This document shows positions 30,918 through 39,362 of a stretch of 55,052 nt of DNA, piece after piece. Origin of the DNA: Methanobacteriota archaeon (GTDB lineage: Archaea; Thermoplasmatota; Thermoplasmata; SG8-5; JACRNV01). How positions within the stretch are numbered: position 1 is the stretch's first letter; each line of letters begins with the position of its first letter. The translations under genes were made by a program, and so were the position numbers. A model generated the notes under the pieces. That model saw only the letters and a program-made list of their open reading frames with translations, did no database searches and had not been told where the DNA came from. The DNA lies in contig JACRNV010000027.1 in assembly GCA_016214785.1 (NCBI GenBank), positions 1 through 55,052 of the forward strand. The letters are read 5' to 3'.

Positions 30918-31373
30918 ATGGCAAAGCGCCCTAGCGTCGACGAATACTTCATGGAGATGGCCAAGCTCGTCAGCACTCGCGCGACGTGCATGCGCAGGTC
31001 CGTCGGTGCTGTAATAGTCAAGGACAAGCGCGTCCTCAGCACCGGCTACAACGGCGCGCCGAAGGGCATGAGGCACTGCGAGGAGGTCGGGTGCCTGCGC
31101 CAACGGCTCAACGTCCCTTCCGGCGAAAGGCACGAGCTCTGCCGCGGCGTCCACGCCGAGCAGAACGCCATCATACAGGCCGCTCTATTCGGCGTGAGCA
31201 TCAAGGGCGCGACGATGTACGTCACGAACTACCCGTGCAGCGTCTGCGCGAAGATGATGGTGAACTCCGGCATCGAGGAAGTCGTGTTCGGGGACGGGTA
31301 CCCCGACGAACTCGCGCTGCAGGTCATGGCCGAGGGGGGAGCGAAAGTGCGTAAATTCCCTGCCGACAAGTGA
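30918..31373 (+). CDS. dCMP / cytidine deaminase family (ComEB-like)
   Basis: A 151-residue zinc deaminase. The catalytic HAEQNAI (His and Glu) and the downstream PCSVCAKMM (two Cys) give the three zinc ligands and the proton shuttle of deoxycytidylate deaminases. The N-terminal [21 protein letters not shown] and the [14 protein letters not shown] segment are typical of dCMP deaminases rather than free cytidine deaminases. The expected reaction is dCMP to dUMP for thymidylate supply. It diverges from surface protein 2 and is separated by 140 bases from the hydrogenase operon, which has its own promoter. Confidence 0.9.
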   Translation: MAKRPSVDEYFMEMAKLVSTRATCMRRSVGAVIVKDKRVLSTGYNGAPKGMRHCEEVGCLRQRLNVPSGERHELCRGVHAEQNAIIQAALFGVSIKGATMYVTNYPCSVCAKMMVNSGIEEVVFGDGYPDELALQVMAEGGAKVRKFPADK

Positions 31374-31386
31374 AAATGCCAGACAC

Positions 31387-31420
31387 AATATATTTATGTA
31401 ATAATAGGGGGATGACCCCC
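31387..31420 (+). promoter_or_regulatory. promoter and hairpin at the head of the hydrogenase operon
   Basis: AATATATTTATG (31387-31398) is the likely TATA box. It is followed by a GGGGG-ATGA-CCCCC hairpin (31407-31420) near the predicted transcript start. This leaves a leader of about 95 nt before the first gene, long for this genome, so leader-based control is possible. Confidence 0.5.
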
Positions 31421-31513
31421 CGCACCCGGTAATGATGGCGATGGGATGCTCCCTTCGAGGCTGATGGACAGGGGAAGCGCCCGAGCGCCGGTGCCGGATG
31501 AGAAGGTGAGGCG

Positions 31514-31774
31514 ATGGCTTTCGACATTGAGGGCACGGGCAGCATCATCCTGCTCTTGGCCACCGTGGTATTTGCCGTCCTGGCGATAGAGCTCAGGGAC
31601 ATGGTCAGGTCTTCGATATGCCTGGGCATAGGGAGCGGGATTCTCGCGGGCGTTTTCTTCGTGCTCGGGGCGCCGATAGCGGCCGTCTTCGAGCTGAGCG
31701 TCTGCGCCGGGCTCGTCACCGTCCTGCTGCTGTCGGCCATTGGCATGCTGGACATGAAGGAGGAGATACTATGA
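31514..31774 (+). CDS. group 4 hydrogenase membrane subunit, MbhD/NuoJ-like (N-terminal half)
   Basis: An 86-residue protein with three membrane helices (SIILLLATVVFAVLAIELRD; LGIGSGILAGVFFVLG; VFELSVCAGLVTVLLLSAIGM). The last segment resembles the DUF4040/MbhD core and the middle of NuoJ, which line the proton or sodium path in Mbh and complex I. Here the NuoJ-like unit is split into this gene and the next, as in MbhD/MbhE. AAGGTGAGG precedes the ATG, and the stop overlaps the next start (ATGA). It is the first gene of the 11-gene operon. Confidence 0.72.
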   Translation: MAFDIEGTGSIILLLATVVFAVLAIELRDMVRSSICLGIGSGILAGVFFVLGAPIAAVFELSVCAGLVTVLLLSAIGMLDMKEEIL

Positions 31775-32010
31775 GCATCCCCAAGCCTTACGTCACGTAC
31801 GGTTTCGCCATCCTCCTGATACTCGGCATCATCGCAATCTTCTCGGGCGCGTTCACCGGCGGGATAGAGACACCGGAGACGACGGCCCAGGACTTCGGGC
31901 CGGCGCTGTGGGGCAGCTGGGGGCTCGTAGTAGTCATCATCGGATTCATAATCTTCGCCGGCGGGATGGGCATCCTCGCGCTACTGGGGGGTGACTGGAA
32001 ATGGCAGTAG
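31771..32010 (+). CDS. small membrane subunit, MbhE/NuoJ C-terminal-like
   Basis: A 79-residue protein with two membrane helices (YGFAILLILGIIAIFSGAF; WGLVVVIIGFIIFAGGMGIL) joined by a loop with TPETTAQDFG. Position, size and the helix-loop-helix pattern match the second half of NuoJ or MbhE. GGAGG 7 nt before the ATG and the ATGA overlap with the gene before define the start; the frame also runs upstream but only as an out-of-frame reading of the previous gene. It overlaps nuoK-like by 10 nt. Confidence 0.65.
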   Translation: MSIPKPYVTYGFAILLILGIIAIFSGAFTGGIETPETTAQDFGPALWGSWGLVVVIIGFIIFAGGMGILALLGGDWKWQ

Positions 32011-32288
32011 AGGTCTACCTCGGGTTCGCCATCGCCATGCTCTTCCTGGGCATCTACTGCGTGATGACGAAGAAGAACGTCATCAAGAGCGCCATCGGCA
32101 TCAGCGTCATGGTCAAGGGCGGGTGCCTGAGCTTCCTCGCGACTGGCGGCGGGACGGCGCAGGTCGCCGTAGTGATGATAATCGTCGTCGACGCGATACT
32201 CGCGGCGGTGCTGCTGTCGCTCGCGGTGAACGTCTACAGGCAGACGGGGAAGCTGGACTTCGAGTCCCTGAAGCAGCTGAGGGGATGA
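32001..32288 (+). CDS. NuoK/MrpC/MbhG-like membrane subunit
   Basis: A 95-residue protein with three membrane helices and the conserved pattern TKKNVIKSAIGISVMVKGG, then VAVVMIIVVDAILAAVLLSL, and the tail RQTGKLDFESLKQLRG. This matches MnhC/HyfE/NuoK proteins, including the buried acidic residue in the third helix (VVDAI). It takes part in the ion pathway between the NuoH-like subunit and the antiporter-like subunits. Confidence 0.82.
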   Translation: MAVEVYLGFAIAMLFLGIYCVMTKKNVIKSAIGISVMVKGGCLSFLATGGGTAQVAVVMIIVVDAILAAVLLSLAVNVYRQTGKLDFESLKQLRG

Positions 32289-32292
32289 GCGG

Positions 32293-34107
32293 ATGCTGCT
32301 GGACACAGAGACACTGATTTGGCTCGCACTCGCCGTGCCGTTCCTGGGCACCGGGCTCGTCCCGCTCGTCGCGAAGTTCGGCAAGGCCTTCCGCGCGTAC
32401 TTCGCCGTCGCCATGGGATTCCTGACTGCGCTTATGGTCGTCCTGATGCTGCCCGATGTATGGTTTGGCAGGGCGGAAGGGTTCGCGTACAGCTTCAACT
32501 GGGCGCCGTCCATCGGGCTGGCATTCTCGGTATATATCGACCCGCTCTCGGTCATGATGGCCGTCGTCGCCGGCGGCATCGGCTCCCTTGTGCTCCTCTA
32601 TTCGACGAAGTACATGGAGGCGAGCGCGGGCCTCAGCCGGTACTACGCGCTCGTGCTGCTATTCATAGGCGCGATGATAGGATTGGTCTTCGTCGACAAT
32701 CTCCTCGTCCTTTATTTCTTCTGGGAAGTCGTCGGTCTGTGCTCGTACGCGCTCATCGGCTTCTACAACACCGACCCCAAGGCCGCGAAGGCGGGCATCA
32801 AGGCGCTGGTCACGACCCGAGTGGGGGACATAGCCTTCCTCATCGGCATCTTCGTGCTGTCTGCGGGGGCGATGGCCGCGCTAGGCGTCGGCTTCTGGCA
32901 ATCGCTGAGCATCCGCTTCCTGATAGGGAGCGTCAACACACTGATGGCCATGGCCTACACGCCGCTGGCCATCGCGGGCTTCTGCTTCATACTCGGAGCC
33001 GTGGGCAAGTCGGCGCAGGTGCCGCTGCACGTGTGGCTGCCCGACGCGATGGAGGCGCCGACGACGATCAGCGCCCTCATCCATGCGGCGACGATGGTCA
33101 ACGCCGGCGTCTACCTGATGGCGCGCACGTTGCCCCTCTTCGCGCACGTGACCGGATGGACCGACGCGCTGATGTGGATCGGCGGCATAACGGCGTTCCT
33201 GGCGGCGACGATGGCGCTGGTCGAGCCCGACCTCAAGCGCGTGCTGGCTTACTCGACCGTCAGCCAGCTTGGGTTCATGATGTTCGCCATCGGGCTCGGC
33301 TTCGCGGGCTTCGCCGGCGCGACCTTCCACCTCTTCAGCCACGCGATATTCAAGGCCCTGCTGTTCCTGGGCGCCGGCGCCGTCATACACGCCGCGGGCA
33401 CGCGCAACATGTACCAGATGGGCGGGCTGAGCAAGGAGATGAAGGTCACATTCGCGACGATGCTCATAGGAACGCTGTCGCTCGCCGGACTCATAGGCCT
33501 CGGCGGCTTCTGGAGCAAGGACATGATCCTCGCGGCCGCGTGGGAGACGGGCAACTACTTCCCGCTCTTCGTCGTGGTCGTCACGGCCACGCTCACGGCC
33601 GCGTACGCCTTCCGCATGCTCTACCTCGTCTTCTTTGGCGAGAGCCGCAGGGAGAAGGCCGCGCACGAGGCGCCGTGGCAGATGTCCGCGCCACTCCTCG
33701 TCCTCATGGTCGGTACGCTGATTTCCGTCCTTGTTGTCGGCTTCCTCCTCAGGGCGTACGCCTCGTTCGGGTTCCACGAAGTGCAGGCCACCAACCTCGG
33801 CGAGTTCATCGTCGAGACGTTCTCTTCGATGGCCGTAGTGCTCTCCATTGTGGCCTTCTTCGTCGGCGTCCTGCTCTGGCTCCTGCGCAAGAGATGGGCG
33901 GGCTCGTGGCTCGGCGCGAAGTTCGTCCTGGCCGCGCAGGCGGGCTACTGGTTCAACGAGTTCTACGAGGGGCTCGTACTCGGGCTGCGCGAGATATCGG
34001 TCCGCTTCAGGAGGACGCACACCGGCGACCTGAACTACAACATGGTCGGAGTTGCGATAGGGATACTTGTGATTGCGATCGCGCTCTTCGTCCTCGGAGG
34101 CGCCTAG
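32293..34107 (+). CDS. NuoL/MrpA-like antiporter subunit
   Basis: A 604-residue polytopic protein of the proton-translocating antiporter family. Typical motifs are FFWEVVGLCSYALIGF (key membrane Glu), ALVTTRVGDIAFLIG (characteristic of NuoL), GKSAQVPLHVWLPDAMEAPT with the conserved Lys and HVWLPDAM, and LIHAATMVNAGVYL. The extended C-terminus (KRWAGSWLGAKFVLAAQAGYWFNEFYEG and a last helix) corresponds to the lateral helix region of NuoL. It is one of two antiporter-like modules in the operon and would pump protons or sodium. It is directly followed by the next subunit (TAG|ATG). Confidence 0.93.
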   Translation: MLLDTETLIWLALAVPFLGTGLVPLVAKFGKAFRAYFAVAMGFLTALMVVLMLPDVWFGRAEGFAYSFNWAPSIGLAFSVYIDPLSVMMAVVAGGIGSLVLLYSTKYMEASAGLSRYYALVLLFIGAMIGLVFVDNLLVLYFFWEVVGLCSYALIGFYNTDPKAAKAGIKALVTTRVGDIAFLIGIFVLSAGAMAALGVGFWQSLSIRFLIGSVNTLMAMAYTPLAIAGFCFILGAVGKSAQVPLHVWLPDAMEAPTTISALIHAATMVNAGVYLMARTLPLFAHVTGWTDALMWIGGITAFLAATMALVEPDLKRVLAYSTVSQLGFMMFAIGLGFAGFAGATFHLFSHAIFKALLFLGAGAVIHAAGTRNMYQMGGLSKEMKVTFATMLIGTLSLAGLIGLGGFWSKDMILAAAWETGNYFPLFVVVVTATLTAAYAFRMLYLVFFGESRREKAAHEAPWQMSAPLLVLMVGTLISVLVVGFLLRAYASFGFHEVQATNLGEFIVETFSSMAVVLSIVAFFVGVLLWLLRKRWAGSWLGAKFVLAAQAGYWFNEFYEGLVLGLREISVRFRRTHTGDLNYNMVGVAIGILVIAIALFVLGGA

Positions 34108-35598
34108 ATGTACGCCATACTCCCGCTCCTACTGCTCATATGCGGTGCGTACCTCGCGTACGCGTTCGGAAGGCTTGAGAAAGCCTACGGTAAAAAACAC
34201 CTGGCCGCGGGCACGGCCCTCGCCTCCTTCGCCGCGGCGCTGGTGGTGCAGCTCTGGCTCGCCTTCGATGTCTGGAGGGTCGGTACGATCCTCTACACCA
34301 TTGGCGGAACGACGCTGGGCATGAGCGCCCTCTCCGTCTTCCTCTCGATAGTCGCCCTCGGGCTCGGCAGCGTCGTGTGCCTCTATTCCGTCAGCTACAT
34401 GTCCGAGGACAAGGGGCTGGAGTACTACTACCCGCTCCTCCTCCTCATGGTCGCCGGCATACTGGGCATAGGCCTGGCGACCGACTTGCTCGTCCTCTAC
34501 CTCTCCTTCGAGCTCATGGCAATACCATCGTACGCGCTCGTCGCCTTCCGAAGGAGCGAGTGGCGCTCCGTCGAGGCCGGCATGAAGTACATAGTGATGA
34601 GCGGCGTCGGCTCCGTCCTGGCTTTCTTCGGCCTCTCGCTGATATACATGCAGGCCGGGACGCTGACCTTCGGCGCCCTCGTCGGCACGATGCACGCCAG
34701 CGTCCTGATGCAGGCCGCGCTCGTCTTCATAATCGCGGGCTTCGGCGTGAAGGCGGCGATGGCGCCGCTGCACACGTGGCTGCCGGACGCGCACTCCGCA
34801 GCGCCTTCGGGCATCAGCGCGATGCTGTCCGGCATCGTCATCGCGGCTGGCTTCCTGACGCTCCTGCGGACGGCCATGGTCTTCTCTGGGGCAGGGCTGG
34901 GCGTCGGCGAGGTGCTGACAGTCATGGCGCTGCTGACGATGACCGTGGGCAATCTCATGGCCTACGTGCAGACGGCCCACCAGAAGCCCGACCTGAAGCG
35001 CATACTGGCCTACTCGAGCGTGGCGCAGATGGGATACATCATGCTCGGCATCGGCGTCGGCATGGCCTACGGGATAAGGGCCGGCTACGAGGGGGGGCTC
35101 TTTCACATAATGACCCACGCCTTCATGAAGGGGCTGGCCTTCCTCTGCGCGGGCGTGCTCATACACCAGATCGGCACTCGCTACGTGGACGAGATGAGGG
35201 GCGCCGGGCTGAGCATGAAGTTCACGGGGTTCGCCCTCGCGCTCGCGCTGCTCTCGCTGGCCGGCGTGCCGCCGCTGAGCGGCTTCATGAGCGAGTGGCT
35301 CGTCTTCAGCGGCAGCATACAGGCCTACAGCTTCATAGGCGCCTGGGCAATCCTCATCGCCGCAATCGCGCTCCTGAACGCCGTCCTCTCCCTCGGCTAT
35401 TACCTGCCCATCATCAAGACGCTATACCTGGGCTCGAAGGACAAGAAGGTCATAAAGGCCCGCGACCCGTCGACCATCATGGTCGTCGCCATGGCCATAC
35501 TCCTCGCGCTCACGATCATACTGGGCATCTGGCCCGAGCTGGGGCTGATGGCCGTGAAGCCCGTGGTAGATGGCATGGCCGCCATGGGAGGAATCTAG
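34108..35598 (+). CDS. NuoM/NuoN/MbhH-like antiporter subunit
   Basis: A 496-residue polytopic protein of the same antiporter family, without the NuoL-type C-terminal extension. It shows YLSFELMAIPSYALVAF (membrane Glu), GVKAAMAPLHTWLPDAHSAAPSG (conserved Lys, HTWLPDAH) and KPDLKRILAYSSVAQMGYIM. With one NuoL-like and one NuoM/N-like unit, the complex has fewer pump modules than complex I or Fpo, which have three. It adjoins the neighbours without spacing. Confidence 0.92.
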   Translation: MYAILPLLLLICGAYLAYAFGRLEKAYGKKHLAAGTALASFAAALVVQLWLAFDVWRVGTILYTIGGTTLGMSALSVFLSIVALGLGSVVCLYSVSYMSEDKGLEYYYPLLLLMVAGILGIGLATDLLVLYLSFELMAIPSYALVAFRRSEWRSVEAGMKYIVMSGVGSVLAFFGLSLIYMQAGTLTFGALVGTMHASVLMQAALVFIIAGFGVKAAMAPLHTWLPDAHSAAPSGISAMLSGIVIAAGFLTLLRTAMVFSGAGLGVGEVLTVMALLTMTVGNLMAYVQTAHQKPDLKRILAYSSVAQMGYIMLGIGVGMAYGIRAGYEGGLFHIMTHAFMKGLAFLCAGVLIHQIGTRYVDEMRGAGLSMKFTGFALALALLSLAGVPPLSGFMSEWLVFSGSIQAYSFIGAWAILIAAIALLNAVLSLGYYLPIIKTLYLGSKDKKVIKARDPSTIMVVAMAILLALTIILGIWPELGLMAVKPVVDGMAAMGGI

Positions 35599-35943
35599 AT
35601 GTTCGAGATAATCGGGGAGTTCTTCTACCCTATCGTGACCTTCCTCGCCTGCCTCGTCGCCGTGCTCGTCTGGTACCTGATAGCGGGGAAGCTTGGCCCT
35701 GCGTACAAGGAGGCGAAATACAAGCTCACGCCGTACGCATGCGGCGAGGACTACAAGGGAGGCAAGGCCCACCACAGCTACAACTTCTTCCACGTGGCCT
35801 TCTTCTTCACTGTGCTGCACGTCGGCGCTCTCCTCATCGCGACGGCGCCGAGCGGTGAGGGGGCCCTCTTAGGGGTAGCCCTGATAGGCTCGATGGCCAT
35901 TACTGCGGTGGCCCTCTACACTGGAGGTGGCAAGGATGCTTGA
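35599..35943 (+). CDS. NuoA-like membrane subunit
   Basis: A 114-residue protein with three membrane helices and the NuoA signature YKLTPYACGEDYKGGKAHHS followed by YNFFHVAFFFTVLHVGALLIA. In complex I, NuoA and NuoJ flank the NuoH E-channel near the NuoD/NuoB interface, and the CGED loop is functionally important. Well-known group 4 hydrogenases such as Ech, Mbh and Hyc do not have a clear NuoA, so its presence next to a nickel-binding large subunit is notable. It overlaps the small-subunit gene by 8 nt. Confidence 0.85.
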   Translation: MFEIIGEFFYPIVTFLACLVAVLVWYLIAGKLGPAYKEAKYKLTPYACGEDYKGGKAHHSYNFFHVAFFFTVLHVGALLIATAPSGEGALLGVALIGSMAITAVALYTGGGKDA

Positions 35944-36370
35944 GAGCCTCGTTAAATGGTCCAGGCTCAAGTCCCCCTGGATACTGCACTTCAACAGCGG
36001 CTCGTGCAACGGCTGCGACATAGAGATACTGGCCGCGCTCATCCCCCGCCTCGACGCGGAGAGGTTCGGCGTCCTGCTCAAGGGCACGCCGCGGCACGCC
36101 GACGTCCTGGTCTGCACCGGGCCGGTGACGAGGCAGATGAAGGAGCGGTTGAGGCGTGTATACGACCAGATGCCGGAGCCGAAGTTCGTCGTCGTCGTCG
36201 GGCAGTGCGGGTGCTCGGGCGGAGTGTACGCTGGCGCGTACGGGGTCGTGGGAGGCATAGACAAGGTCATCCCCGTCGACGCCTACATACCGGGCTGCCC
36301 GCCGCGGCCGGACGCAATCCTGGACGGCGTAGTCAAGCTCCTGGCCAAGATCGAGAAGGGAGGTGGATAG
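35936..36370 (+). CDS. group 4 [NiFe]-hydrogenase small subunit (NuoB-like)
   Basis: A 144-residue iron-sulfur protein with the proximal [4Fe-4S] ligands GSCNGCDIE (Cys24, Cys27), GQCGCSGG and PGCPPRPD. It passes electrons between the NiFe site and the ferredoxin-like subunit. GGAGGTG 6 nt before the ATG sets the start; an in-frame GTG at 35927 lies within that ribosome-binding site. Confidence 0.92.
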   Translation: MLESLVKWSRLKSPWILHFNSGSCNGCDIEILAALIPRLDAERFGVLLKGTPRHADVLVCTGPVTRQMKERLRRVYDQMPEPKFVVVVGQCGCSGGVYAGAYGVVGGIDKVIPVDAYIPGCPPRPDAILDGVVKLLAKIEKGGG

Positions 36371-36820
36371 ATGACAAGCAAGGAGGAGCACATCCGCGAG
36401 GAGATGCACCGCAGGCTCGCCGGCGAGGCCGAGGTCCACATCCAGCGGCACAGGCGCATATTCGTCAAGGTCCCGCGCGAGGACCTGCTGAAAGCGGCGC
36501 GCATCCTGGCCGACGACATGAAGGTCACGCACATCTCGGTCATCACGGCCCGCGACAACGGCAAGGAGCTGGAGGCGCTCTACCACTTCTTCGCTCACGG
36601 CATCGTGATCACGGTGAGGACGTCGTGCCCGTACGACGACGCGAGGCTCGACAGCATCGTCGACGTCTTCCCGGGCGCGGTCCTCTACGAGCGCGAGTAC
36701 AAGGACGTCCTGGGCATCGAGCCCGTCGGCCACCCCGACCCGAGGCGGCTATTGCTGCCCGACGACTGGGCCGAGGGCTTCCCCCTGCGCAAGGACTGGA
36801 AGCCGGCGGAGGTGAGATGA
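36371..36820 (+). CDS. NuoC-like subunit
   Basis: A 149-residue hydrophilic subunit. It has the NuoC/HycE N-terminal-domain pattern: VKVPREDLLKAARILADDMKVTHISVIT, then LDSIVDVFPGAVLYEREYKDVLGIEPVGHPDPRRL containing the E-R-E-x-x-D-x-x-G signature, and a C-terminal LLLPDDWAEGFPLRKDW. It anchors the large subunit in the peripheral arm. GGAGGTGG precedes the ATG. Confidence 0.9.
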   Translation: MTSKEEHIREEMHRRLAGEAEVHIQRHRRIFVKVPREDLLKAARILADDMKVTHISVITARDNGKELEALYHFFAHGIVITVRTSCPYDDARLDSIVDVFPGAVLYEREYKDVLGIEPVGHPDPRRLLLPDDWAEGFPLRKDWKPAEVR

Positions 36821-38004
36821 TGGCCAGGGTGAGGATACCGATAGGGCCGCAGCACCCGGCGCTGAAGGAGCCCGAGAACTTCACCATCACCCTCGACGGC
36901 GAGAGGGTCGTCGGCGCCGACATCCGCATAGGATACACCCACCGCGGCATCGAGAAGCTGATGGAGAGCAGGTCGTACATCCAGAACCTCTACCTCGTCG
37001 AGCGCATCTGCGGCATCTGCTCCTACACGCACGTCTACAACTACACGCACAACGTCGAGGAAGTGCTTGGCCTGAAGGCGCCGCCCCGCGCCGAGTACAT
37101 CCGCACCCTCTTCCTCGAGCTCGAGCGCCTGCACAGCCACCTGCTGTGGGTGGGAGTGGCCGGCCACGAGATCGGCTTCGACACGCTCTTCATGTACACG
37201 TGGCAGGACCGCGAGCTCGTGCAGGACCTGCTCGAGATGATATCGGGCAACAGGGTCAACTACGCCATGAACACCGTCGGAGGCGTCCGCAGGGACGTGA
37301 GCGAGGAGCAGCGCCAGAAGGTCCTCAAGGCCATGGACGTCGTCGAGAAACGCTGCAAATTCTACCAGGAGATGGCCACGAACGAGAAGACGCTTCTCTC
37401 GAGAGCGGTCGGCGTGGGCATCCTCAAGCCTTCGGATGCCATCAGGCTCTGCGCCGTCGGCCCGACAGCCCGCGCGTCCGGCATCGATATGGACATCCGC
37501 CGGGACGACCCGTACGCCGTGTACCCCGAGCTGAAGTTCAACGTTCCGACCACAGACACCTGCGACGTGATGGGCCGCGTGGTAGTGCGCGTCCTCGAGC
37601 TCTACGAGATCATCGGGATGATACGCCAGCTGATGCAGAAGCTCCCCGCCGGGGACATCAAGGTCAAGGCCCCCCGCAGGGTGCCCGAGGGCGAGGCGAT
37701 AAGCCACACCGAGGCGCCGCGCGGCGAGGACATCCACTACCTGCACGCCGACGGGACCGACAAGCCCGAGCGGTACAAGGTGCGCACGCCGACGATGGCG
37801 AACATGCCGTCCGTGGCGAAGATGCTCGAGGGAGTCTATCTGGCGGACGTGCCGATAACCCTCGCGGCCATCGACCCGTGCATGGGCTGCATGGACCGCG
37901 TCCTCGTCCTCAAGGACGGGAAGGAGGAGCGCAACGTGCTGGAGTGGGACAGGCTGCGCAAGTACGGCATCAGGTGGTACGCCGAGAGGGGGTGGAAGCA
38001 GTGA
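36820..38004 (+). CDS. group 4 [NiFe]-hydrogenase large subunit (nickel ligands present)
   Basis: A 394-residue NuoD/HycE-type subunit. Both CxxC pairs needed to bind the NiFe centre are present: RICGIC (Cys64, Cys67) and DPCMGC (Cys354, Cys357). This distinguishes it from NuoD and FpoD, which lost these cysteines. After DPCMGCMDR there is a tail of 34 residues, as expected for a precursor trimmed by a maturation endopeptidase, and such a protease gene follows the operon. The enzyme is thus a membrane-bound hydrogenase that couples ferredoxin oxidation and H2 formation, or the reverse, to ion transport. The start ATG overlaps the nuoC stop; the ATG one codon earlier is also possible. Confidence 0.94.
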   Translation: MARVRIPIGPQHPALKEPENFTITLDGERVVGADIRIGYTHRGIEKLMESRSYIQNLYLVERICGICSYTHVYNYTHNVEEVLGLKAPPRAEYIRTLFLELERLHSHLLWVGVAGHEIGFDTLFMYTWQDRELVQDLLEMISGNRVNYAMNTVGGVRRDVSEEQRQKVLKAMDVVEKRCKFYQEMATNEKTLLSRAVGVGILKPSDAIRLCAVGPTARASGIDMDIRRDDPYAVYPELKFNVPTTDTCDVMGRVVVRVLELYEIIGMIRQLMQKLPAGDIKVKAPRRVPEGEAISHTEAPRGEDIHYLHADGTDKPERYKVRTPTMANMPSVAKMLEGVYLADVPITLAAIDPCMGCMDRVLVLKDGKEERNVLEWDRLRKYGIRWYAERGWKQ

Positions 38005-38975
38005 ACTGGCTCCTCTCGATAATCTACCTCGTCGTCTTCCCGGGCATACTCTTCGTTCTCGGCTTTGCGTTTTTCGCCGAATGGCTCGACCGGAAGGTCT
38101 ACGCCCGCGTCCAGCGCAGGGTCGGCCCGCCGTTCCTGCAGCCGCTGGCGGACTTCATCAAGCTATCGTCCAAGGAGGACGTCGTCCCCGAGAAGGCCGA
38201 TAACGCCATCTTCACCGCGGCGCCGATCATCTCGCTCGCGGCGATTCTCGCCGCGTTCCTCTACGTGCCCGTGGTGACCGCGACGGCGCTCCACGTCTTC
38301 GAGGGGGACCTCATCGTCGCCCTCTACCTGCTGACGATACCCACGCTCGCGCTCTTCCTCGGTGGCTGGTTCTCGGGCAACCTCTTCGGCCAGTCCGGCG
38401 CGATGAGGGTCGCATCTTTGCTCTTCTCGTATGAAGTGCCGTTCTTCCTCGCGCTCCTGGCCCCGGCTCTCATGGCGGGCACGTGGAGCATGTCGGGCAT
38501 CGTCGTCTACCTGTACGGCAACCCGCTGGCCTTCGTCGTCACCATAGGCGCCTTCTTCATCGCAGTCATATCCCTCCAGGGGAAGCTCGAGCGCCTGCCG
38601 TTCGACATTCCGGATGCCGAGACCGAGATAGTCGGCGGCCCGATGTCCGAGTACTCGGGCCGGAGGCTCGCGCTCTTCAGGCTTGCGAGGGATGCGGAGA
38701 TGGTCGTCGGCGCTGGGCTCATCGCCGCTGTCTTCCTCGGCGGCCCCTGGTGCCCGTTCATCAGCCTCGACCCGGGCTACATCGCATGGGCCGTTGGCGC
38801 GGCCTTCTTCATACTCAAGACGCTCATCGTCCTCGGCCTGCTGATACTGATGAAGTCCGCCGTAGCGAGGATTCGCGTGGACCAGATGGTCAACGTCGCG
38901 TACAAGTACCTGATACCCCTTGCGCTGGCGCAGATGCTCGTCGTCGTCCTGGTCAAGTACATGGGGTGGTTCTGA
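38001..38975 (+). CDS. NuoH/HycD/EchB-like membrane subunit
   Basis: A 324-residue polytopic protein. It shows AEWLDRKVYARVQRRVGPPF, KADNAIFTAAPIIS and LERLPFDIPDAETEIVGGPM, the acidic loop that joins the quinone-site region of complex I to the membrane. It starts with GTG overlapping the large-subunit stop (GTGA), with GGGGGTGG upstream. It connects the hydrogenase module to the antiporter modules. Confidence 0.93.
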   Translation: MNWLLSIIYLVVFPGILFVLGFAFFAEWLDRKVYARVQRRVGPPFLQPLADFIKLSSKEDVVPEKADNAIFTAAPIISLAAILAAFLYVPVVTATALHVFEGDLIVALYLLTIPTLALFLGGWFSGNLFGQSGAMRVASLLFSYEVPFFLALLAPALMAGTWSMSGIVVYLYGNPLAFVVTIGAFFIAVISLQGKLERLPFDIPDAETEIVGGPMSEYSGRRLALFRLARDAEMVVGAGLIAAVFLGGPWCPFISLDPGYIAWAVGAAFFILKTLIVLGLLILMKSAVARIRVDQMVNVAYKYLIPLALAQMLVVVLVKYMGWF

Positions 38976-39322
38976 TGAGGATGCCGGGAAAGATGCTGCC
39001 CAAGATAGTCGGTTTCGTCTTCAAGAAGCCCGCGACCGTGCTCTATCCAAAAGAGCGCCTCACGCCGCCGAAGGACCTGCGCGGGAAGATGAAGTTCCAC
39101 AAGGACAGGTGCATCAGCTGCGGGGCGTGCGCGCGCGACTGCCCGTCCGGGGCGTGCACGATGCAGCCCAAGTCCGACGGCAAGAAGCGCCCCGAGTTCG
39201 ACCTGGACTTCTGCACCTTCTGCGCCCAGTGCGCGGAGAGCTGCCCCAAGGACGCCATAGAGATGACGGCGGAGTTCGAGCTCGCGCACTACAGGCGGGG
39301 CGAGGCGGTTGTCAAGGAGTAG
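38975..39322 (+). CDS. NuoI/HycF-like 2[4Fe-4S] ferredoxin subunit
   Basis: A 115-residue protein with two complete [4Fe-4S] motifs: CISCGACARDCP (Cys46, 49, 52, 56) and CTFCAQCAESCP (Cys80, 83, 86, 90). It is the probable docking point for soluble ferredoxin. It is the last structural gene of the operon and overlaps the NuoH-like stop by one base (TGATG). Confidence 0.92.
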   Translation: MRMPGKMLPKIVGFVFKKPATVLYPKERLTPPKDLRGKMKFHKDRCISCGACARDCPSGACTMQPKSDGKKRPEFDLDFCTFCAQCAESCPKDAIEMTAEFELAHYRRGEAVVKE

Positions 39323-39362
39323 GGCAGTCAGTCAGAGAACCGAAAACCCTTTACATTCTATC

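Noticed and set aside
31447-31513. Short open frame in the leader of the hydrogenase operon
   Set aside because: No ribosome-binding site or protein similarity is seen, and the frame merges into an out-of-frame reading of the first gene.
32319-34178. Long open frame of about 619 codons in another frame over the NuoL-like gene, and similar long antisense frames over 11.9-13.3 kb, 27.1-28.5 kb and 32.9-34.0 kb
   Set aside because: All lie over clearly recognisable genes with high GC at third positions, which lengthens frames by chance. Their translations are Arg/Ala/Gly/His-rich with no family pattern.
36820-38004. Reading the operon as an Fpo- or Nuo-type complex I without hydrogenase activity
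   Set aside because: The large subunit keeps both nickel-binding CxxC pairs and a C-terminal tail, and a maturation protease follows, so a hydrogenase is the better reading.
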